NCBI GenBank assembly: GCA_031257795.1
Contig: JAIRNW010000023.1
Span: 1-29,048, forward strand
DNA from: Holosporales bacterium
Lineage (GTDB): Bacteria > Pseudomonadota > Alphaproteobacteria > BNTO01
DNA: 29,048 bases
Direction of reading: 5' to 3'
Positions 12,101 to 21,100 of the stretch are shown piece after piece. The notes beneath the pieces were generated by a model that made no database searches, was not told the origin of the DNA, and was given only the letters and a program-made list of their open reading frames with translations. The stretch's first letter is position 1. Each line of letters starts with the position of its first letter. Position numbers and translations under genes: made by a program.

Positions 12101-15100
12101 ATTATATTAGTAATTTTCTTTATTGCTGTCATAAGTTCGTTTGAAGAACAATATGGGCCACTATCAGTTCTGCTATCTCCAGTGGTGCCTGTGTAACAGC
12201 TCTTGAAGTCCTCCCATAACTTAGAAATTCCAGAAATTTCACCCTGGCTAAGTCGACTAATTACAGAATACAGTATTGAGTTTATATCTTTATTCGGCCA
12301 AGGGGTTGTTTTTAAATAACGCATAACGTTTGCCAACTGATTGAGTTTCGAAGCCAATTCGATATTTGTGAGGGCAGTCATAAAGCAACAGTTAGCTCCA
12401 TCGAATAAACCGCAGATTTGTTGTATCTCAATATACATTTCAGATGATTGGCTGCGTAGAAAATTAGCAAACGTATAGTCATTGTCTACTAATTGGAATT
12501 TGGTGAGTTCCGATTTTCCACGTTTTCTTGCAGTCGAGTTAATAAAATCGAAGAACGGAGTAAATTGCGTCGCGAACAAATTGTTTACGGACTCGCTTAA
12601 GGCTCTCAGGCTATTCTTTATTGCTTCTATAAGAGTATTCATATATTGGTCCTTGCCTTTTTTCAGGATAAACGATTCCGTCTGTTCTGCCGCTTCACGT
12701 ATCGCTTTTATCGTCTCGCTTAGTTTTACAATCGTTTCGGCAAAATCGTTGTACAGCACTTGTAAGCCATTGATGCCGTACTGTGCTGAAGATTGGACGA
12801 GCTTTTTGTCTTCATCCCACTCACCTGCCAAAGAGTCTGGTTTTAAAGCCCCGTTTTCTTCTGGCTTGATGAAGCTTTGGGCTTCTGATTTCCAGTTAGA
12901 CAATTCTTTTGCGCCTGCAAAATAGGTGGAGTATTGGTCGTAAAGCGTGTCGTTGTCGTACTCGGAAACTTTCTTGTTAATTTTAGAGAGGCCTGATAGC
13001 TCATGTTCAATGTCATCTTTTATTTTCGTCACAAGGGCGTTCAAATTCTCGGTGTCGTAATGCAGATCGCCTAGCGATTCTGGGTAATCGTTTTTCGTCA
13101 CACCCTCAATGAAATCCTGTATTTGTGAGAGTGTGTAATTTTTGCTTTGAAGAACGTTCACAAATGAATTAAATGAGGCGCAAAGTTCATTCCAGAATCT
13201 ATCTTCTATATTTTCTTTAATGGTCTCTACTTTGTCTATGCTGCTTGTTAGATTTTTCTCTATATTCCCCAAAATATAGATCATGTCTTGCTGAGCCGCG
13301 CGCGATATGGCGCCTTGATTGTTATCGGCTAACTTCACGATCTCGGCGCAGATCACTCCTATCGCTGATTTCAGATTTTCCAACGAACTAATTAAAGCTG
13401 GTGAATATATTTGATGGCGATCTTGGTCTATCTTAGATAGAACGGCAATTTCAGAGAAATATTCATCCAATTTCTGCGTGCACCGCACAATTTTGGTTAA
13501 GTAGACACTCGCCATTTTATGGGAAGAGCTTTTCCGATGGCTGTCTAATTTCGAGGTGAAGGCCGTTGTTTTTTTCTCACTCTGTGTGTATTGAGTCCCT
13601 CCTCCCACACAACGGTCAATAACACTAGCAACGTTTGCAAGTAAAGTTTGTACGTCTTCCGATCGCGAAATCAAAAGCCATTGATCGGCTTCAGCGGGCA
13701 CTGCTTCCGCTGAGGAAAGGGCGTCAATGGCACCTTTTAGATCTGTGTTAATGGTATTGATGAGCCCGTTGATGATGTCTTTTAGTTCTCCTTGCTTGTT
13801 ACTATATAAACCAGTATCATCGCCCACGACTGGAAGGCCTTTCATACAATCTTCAAGACTCGTGGCGATTGCATATAGTCCTTCAGTGATTCTTTCTCCG
13901 TGATCAGATATGCCTTTGTTTTGGTAAAAGGTGTCTGCTTCGGAGACTAGCTCCTCTAAAGAATTGATGGCGGCGCTTGAGGCGGAGTAGTTAGGTGGTG
14001 CGAAAGCCGTTGTGTTAGAAAAGGCGGCGTCACGGTCTCTCAAAAGAGAAACTATGTGTTCTGCGAAGTCTTGCATTTTATATCCGACCTCAAACACGAG
14101 AGGGGATAGAGTAAAGTATTTTGCAAAGAATTCTTTATAAAAGATTTTGATAATCTTGGAACAGCGCTCTATCGAGTTTAGAAATTCCATTTCATACGCG
14201 GCGTACTGCTTCTCTGAGATGATGAGGGGCATGGTTTGTAATGGAGGCAGAGTTATTCCAAGTTGGGCACAGATCTTGTCGGCAATGCCGTCAACATGCT
14301 GCAAGAGCTGATCGAGGGCATCTTGATTCGTGTCTATGTTTGCAAAATTGATCGCACACGCTGTTGCCTTTTCAATGAACTGTAACGCAGCCGTTAGAAT
14401 GGTGTTTATCGTTCCAAGGCTAATTTCTCCGGTATCGGAACCAGAAGTTAGCACATAAGGCTTAATACTCCCACAACACGCCTCAAGCGTTTTCTCCAGC
14501 TTTTCCAGGGTTACCACGACGCTGTGCGCCCTGGTGCAACGTTTTTTGTGGCGCGAGATGGCGTACGTTTGAGCTAATTTTTCGAGTGACGAAGTATTCA
14601 GCGCGTTTGTCAAGTCTTCCAGCGAGTATTCTTGATGATAAACATACTGCGTGTCCTCTGCAGAAGCGCCGAGTGTCTGGGTTTGTGCAGAAAAAAACGG
14701 CATTATATTTTCCCTGATATCAAGAAAATCAAAGATTATGTTTTCGAGCACTTCCTCCACTTCTTCTTCATAATCTGGAACACAATGGCTCAAAATATCG
14801 CAAGCTTCGCGCACAGACTGCATTATCTCGTTTACTCTATTTGAAACGCTTATAATCGCTAGCTCTGGAACAAGCTGGCTCGAGATTTTGAGGCAGGCGC
14901 TTTTTTCTTCCGCCGCTTGATCTGTTGTGAAGCCTCCAATCGGCGGAGTAGCAAGAGCCCCGTAAATCGTGCCCAATGTATTGAGGATGTTTCCCGTTTT
15001 TGTGTCTAGGTTTGTGAGACAACTTTCCAGTGGGTTGCTAAAAATTCCTTTAATTTCACTCAAGACTGATTCAATACTCTTTATATTTCCTAGTAATGAA

Positions 15101-18100
15101 TTTATTTTATCCGTGTTTGCCGAGAGATCCACGATTTTCTGCAAATAGATTGAAGCTTTAGATATGTTTCTTTCTATGCGGAAAAGCAACTGAGCCGAGT
15201 CGGGCACGTATTGTCTCGTGTCTAAAGAAAGCTCGCTGATAAGTTCGCTCAATCTTTGGCCGATCGCCTCAATTGCGGCAACATTCTCTCTGTGCACCAA
15301 ATCAATCTCTTTCATAAAATAGCCAACATACGGGTCGTGCCCCGCCTTCAGCAACGGAACGGTTGCCGCGAGGATTTCCTGGATTCGTATGAATATTTGG
15401 GCGGCATTGATATTCGCTGGGTGAGCGGTCTTTTTGAAGTAAACAAGATATTTGGCGATAAGCGAGTCGATTCCTCTGAGAAAATCTTGCGCAATCTCCG
15501 AATCCACCAACAGCTGGGTTATGTCATACTGCATGCTTTCTATGAATTGCTCAGGGGCGATGTTGGCATTCTCTCCCGCAAAAATTTGCTTGAGCTCCGG
15601 GAAAATTTCATCCTTAAGTTTTGTGACAACGATATCGAGAAGCGTTGCCAAATTTTTATCTGCGTGTTGTTGGTCTTCCGTTATTTGCAGAGCACCCAAG
15701 ATTTTCTCTAATTCAATACGAATAGTTTCTTGCTGCGTTAGCGGCCATGTGGAGCTCTCATTAACCAACGCACTCAAATCCTGCTCTTGCACGCCGCTAA
15801 GAAACGCATACATCTCCGCCAGGATCTTCGCCGCCGCCCGGGTCTCCGTGGCGTCCCGTTCCTCAATTTTCCCATGCAACGAGTCCGCAATGTTTTGCAC
15901 AGCTGCACGGAAATCCTCAGCTATATCCGCATATTCCTTATTTTTGCCGATTTGCGAATCGCTGCTCCAGTTGGACGGAAATAATTGGTAGCAATCCTCT
16001 GGGCAAGAGCTGAGTGGTCGCCTCATATCGTAGTACATCGCTTCGAACAACGTTGTTAGAGGGGTAGGGGAGGGCAGTGATTCCTGAGATAATTGAATAG
16101 GAGAGAATTGCTTTAGCATGTCTTCAGCGAGAAGTAATATCCCCCTTTTATACCTCATGTCTATCGTTGCATTGTAATCTTTCTCGAAAACGCCGGCGAT
16201 GTTATTTAGTTTGCGCACGATGTCTTCAAGCAACGTTTTGTAGCGCGTTAAGTAGATCTCGGCGGCTTCGTCTGCGGATGCACAATTTTTTTCATCGCCT
16301 TTCCAGAACAGCTCGCGTGGGGTAGGGTATGGCATTGGCGTTGTTGCCCCAAATCTCTCTGCAATAACCGTTATTTTATCCAACAGACTTGTCGGGGAGT
16401 TTAACACTGCTGCTATTGGGCCGAGCTCTGGAGTTGGAGATGGTTGTGTTGCTCGCATGCCTCTGTTTTCGTACGCCTCTTGGGCAGCAGATTCAATGGC
16501 TGATAGGTTTTGCAAAATGGTGTACATCGGGGTCAACACGTTGTCAAAGAAGTTTTCGACGCTTTTATCGCGGCAGTTCGCTGAAATTTGGAAAATCCGA
16601 GTGACTACGCGAGCAATGTCGTCCAGTAGATTAATGGCATTTTGGTCAAGAACCGTGGCGCCGCTTTGATCGGCTATTTTTTGCAAAAACTCAATAATTT
16701 CCATGAAAGAAGGGCGAACAGAGACGTTTTTGTGTACGTAATTGGTTTCTTCCGGATTCAACGCGAGCTCTTCCGCTTTTAGCGCGAACTCTTCCAGGGT
16801 ATCTAGTAATTCGCCAAGTGCATCAATGACAAGCGCTTCTACGTTGCCCCGCTCTTCGTGCGGCAAAATTTCAGCTTGAGGAGGAACGTTTCCATCAACT
16901 TCCCATAGCTCCTCCAATTCACCAATGGTGCTGCCACTTTCTGAGTCGACATAATCATCTCCTGCCGAGTCGACATAATTTCTCAGTATTTCGTTGGTTT
17001 TTAGGATTTTGTTTACGTATGTTGATTCTCCACCGCAGTACGGGTTGTTTTCTGCGCTGGTATCCTTGCATATTTTTGAGATGAGTCTAGAGAGTCTCTT
17101 TAAAGTATTGCTGCGCGTTTGATCTCCACTTCCGGCAACGGCTATATCCCTCACGTGCAGCAGTTGTTTGCCGACTTCGTATAAAGCTTGCTTTACATCA
17201 TCACGCACAAGAGCATACTCGCCCTCCGAGATTTTGCTGTTGTTTTCTAAGCCGGTTAGATTGCTTAGGTCTAGCAGCTGTCCACCAATAGCTTCCAATG
17301 CACTAATGTTTGCGAGGCTGAGGTTATCGGCCTTCACGTCACGCACATCGCGCGCGGCTATGATGCGCTCAGCTATCTGCCCTAGCAGGTTCCGAATGCG
17401 CGTTAACAGGGCGTAGTAGAAACGGTCGTCGTTGTGCTTGTCTTTGTCGAGTTTTGCGACAGTTTTGGTACAGTACTCAACTTCGTCATCAGTCACGCCG
17501 AGCTCCTTTCCGACATTACAAGCAGCTGTTACCACATCAGTTGAATTCATATTAGAAAAATCACTTTGAATGTCCACGATCTTCCCCTTTACTGACGATA
17601 GATCGCCTACTGCTGGTCTGCCGGCGATGATATTCGCGCAATGCTGGTCAGCGTGGAACAACACAAGTGCGACTTTATAGACACCAGAAATGAAACCGTC
17701 GTCGTATTTGTGCTCTTGCTCTAGTGCATTTTGTAATATTTGCTGCCAAAACACACCAGTGCCAAAAAAATCGTCCTTAATATACTTGTAGGAGTCTTGA
17801 ATGATTTGTTCTACTTCAGTGCTTTTGCTTAGAATGACAATCAGTTCCTGCACCAAACTGCGGTATGCGTCTTGTACTTCGGCAAGGATGTGTTCCGTTT
17901 TTGGCAAGGCAAGCGCCGTGATCTTCCCCTTTATCCGCCTATACCACCATCCAAACAGATTCAATAATTTGGTGTAGTCGATTGGCTCATTGATAACCTG
18001 CAGGCGAGAACGGCATTTCTCAATGAACTCAAATATTGGGAGCGCCCTTTGAATCTTACTTTGCGCAATGGTTTCTTCGTAAATCTCACCAAGCCTTTTT

Positions 18101-21100
18101 TGCAAAGACGAGATGGCCCTGTCTATCTCTTCTGTGAGTGCTTTCAAAAGTTCCGGAAAAAAGGAATACTTATCGTGCATAGCAGGAAATACTTCCATCA
18201 AGCTTTCGTACATTTCGTCGGTATGCAGTTGCGTTGCAGGCAGCGAAAAATCATTGCCCGTAACGTTATATGCCGCATCAGGCAAATCTAGCGCTTTTAT
18301 ATAAAGAGAAGGCGGAGGAGTTGCCGGGCTAAGGGCCAGAAAATATATACTTTCCATGAGGTCTTGCATGTACTTTGCTAGCCTTACAGTAACAACTTCT
18401 GCTAGTTGCTCTGGGGACTCTGTGTTCTCTGGAAGCTTTTGGAGTTCTGTTCCCGCTGTAGTGGCGTCGTTTTGTAATTGGGCATAAATGGCATTTGCAA
18501 TTTTCTGAAGTTCGTCATTCACGTCGAGAAAGCCTTCTCCAGTTTTCAGAGGAACATCACGTGACGTTTTGAAAAGCCCGATCTTCTGAGATACGATTGC
18601 CAGAATACCATTGTGTAGTTTGCGCAATTTATCCTTTAATGCCGTGCACAGCTCGCAAATTTGGCATGTTTTCAGCATGTTATCCGCGAACTCACACAGA
18701 TCATTCCAGAAAACAGCGGTGTCGAATAGATCTTGTTCCCTATAAATGTAGGCGGCTTGCCTGACCTGTTCTATGAACGATGGACCGTCGGAAGCTTCAA
18801 AAGAATCGTAGTTTTCAGAAAAACTTGAGGTTTGTTCCGTAATTCCAAAAATTTCGCGGATTAGCTCCTCCATATCTTCTAGGCTTAGGCTGCTACAACA
18901 GCCCGTCGCGTGGGTTGAGGCTTCAGCTGTAGCTAATTTTTCTTTAATTCTGGTGATAAAGTTTTGCCCCTCAGCCTTATATAAAGAGGTAATCCTTTTG
19001 TAGGCTTCTTTTACTTCCGGAAATATAGGGTGCTGCTCTGGCGAGGTGGTCTCTGTAGGCTCTTCTAGCGAGGTAGGAAACTTCGTTTGGGCAATGACTT
19101 CGAGAACGTATTTGTGCGTGGTATCAAAACAATCAAGAGACCGTAACGGCATCGTGCTTGCTATGCGCTCGTAGACATCTGCAAGAAAAGCAATTTGCCG
19201 CTCTTTTTGTTGCTGCTCTTGCTGTTCGGCGCAAGCTTTTTCCAGATTATCGAGCTCCTTGTAAATCCCTTGGGCGGCCTCATCTAACAGCAATGTGAAA
19301 AACGAATATTGTTCGTGCGTTTCATCGAATAGGTAATCGAATTCCGCTTTAAACGCGGAGATTATGTCTTCGATGGTTGCTTTATCGTTTTCGCTTGTAT
19401 ATCCATTAAAAAGTTTCTTCCACCAGAGAGTTGGCGGCGCCGTGGCGTTGAAAGCCAAATAGCGTATTGCCTCAGCAACATCATTCATGTATTGCTTGAC
19501 GCTCTTCACAATGATAAGTTCCGCCAGGTCTGCGAACGAGAGATTGCTGTATGGTGCAGGAGGCCAGGTCAAGTCGGTGGCGTAGTCGGCAGGTAGAGAA
19601 AGGGTTTCTGCCATTCCACTCAGCACGCCACTCAAATCGAAGCCGTCCTCGCCGATTGGGGCATTGATCCCTGCTTTTATTTGTTCTACTACGTCGTCGG
19701 TAGATATTCGCTCATAAACCTTCCAAAGGCTTGCTTTCGATTCCGCGCATGTCGAACAAAGTCTATGGGAATTAATGGCTTCTTCAGCGAACGCCTCAAG
19801 GTCTTCCCATAGGTGCGCTGTGTTGAATAGATTCTTCGCGCCGTATTCTTGCGCTTTACTTCGAATGTCCTCGATTGTGCTCTCTTGTGCGTTTTGTTTA
19901 ACTTTATCTATTAAATTCTTTACAAGCCCAGCATACATGTTTTCTGCGACAAGCATTATGTCGTCGAACTCCTGAACGGCAAACATTATTTCATCGTTCT
20001 TCTGATCGGCTATGTCGTTATATGCCTGAGATATTTCAGTGCTTTCAAGAATATCCATTACTTCTTTCAAAGCTGAATATTTGCTATTGAAATCAGTAAG
20101 AGAATCGGATTGCTGCATACCGTCCATTATATAGCTACGCACAGCGGTTGCCCCCCTTACGAACGCATTTGCTCGGGCTTGTTTCTCCATTTCATTTCCT
20201 GACTTTATACCCCGATCATGCACAAAATCGTAGGCTGATGCTAGGCTTGGGTGGGGTAGGTGGTTAACGAGGTTTCTGTAGGGGGGGTAGCGGCCGGAGG
20301 TGGTGAGGCCGGATGGGAGTGTTTGGGAGATTTCGCTTAGTAATTTAAAAATGGAGTTTTTTTGATCATTATTGAGGTGACCAATCAGCTTGCGATACAC
20401 ACTATTATCCCCCATAATAAGCACATCCACTAATTTCTTGTCAAAATTCTTCAACTCTACGCCAGTCGTCAGAAGTATCTGACACAGCTCTGGAATCCGA
20501 AAGTTTAAGTCCATCCCAAAATCGTATATGCTCTTCGTAAAAAGTTTTATGTTCTTTAGTATTTTCTCCACAAAAATCTCAATCAAGTCTTCTAGTGGCA
20601 TTTTAAGGTATTGTTGGTTTAAATCACCAGTCGAAGCGATTTCATCCTCATCTACAGTAATATCGATGTCATTAAACGGGAAATCTCTACACTTCTCCAT
20701 CTCCCCTTTATATTTATTTACAAAAGAGGACACCCCTTCATTGAGCTTATTAAGCTTATTGGCGCACAATCCGCTACTAGTTGCTAAGGCTTTTGCTTTC
20801 GACCATTTGTAGAGAAGAGAAAAAATGTAGTGCAAAATTGTTGGGATGTTGCCAATTGCGGCTTCGCCGGTGGCGAGGAGGTCCGTGTTGGCACTTATTT
20901 CGTCGAAACACTCTTCTAATCCTTCTTTCTGGAAAACTGCATACTTTTCCATTTCACCATCGCTTTTGATTCGCTTTTGTATATCTTGCAATTTATTGAT
21001 CAAGGAATTCATTGAATCGTTAAAGCGCGAGTGTATTTGATTAGAGGTGCTGTATGGGAATGTGAGCAGCGCGGTATTTGGTGTAATCCCCAATGATGTA

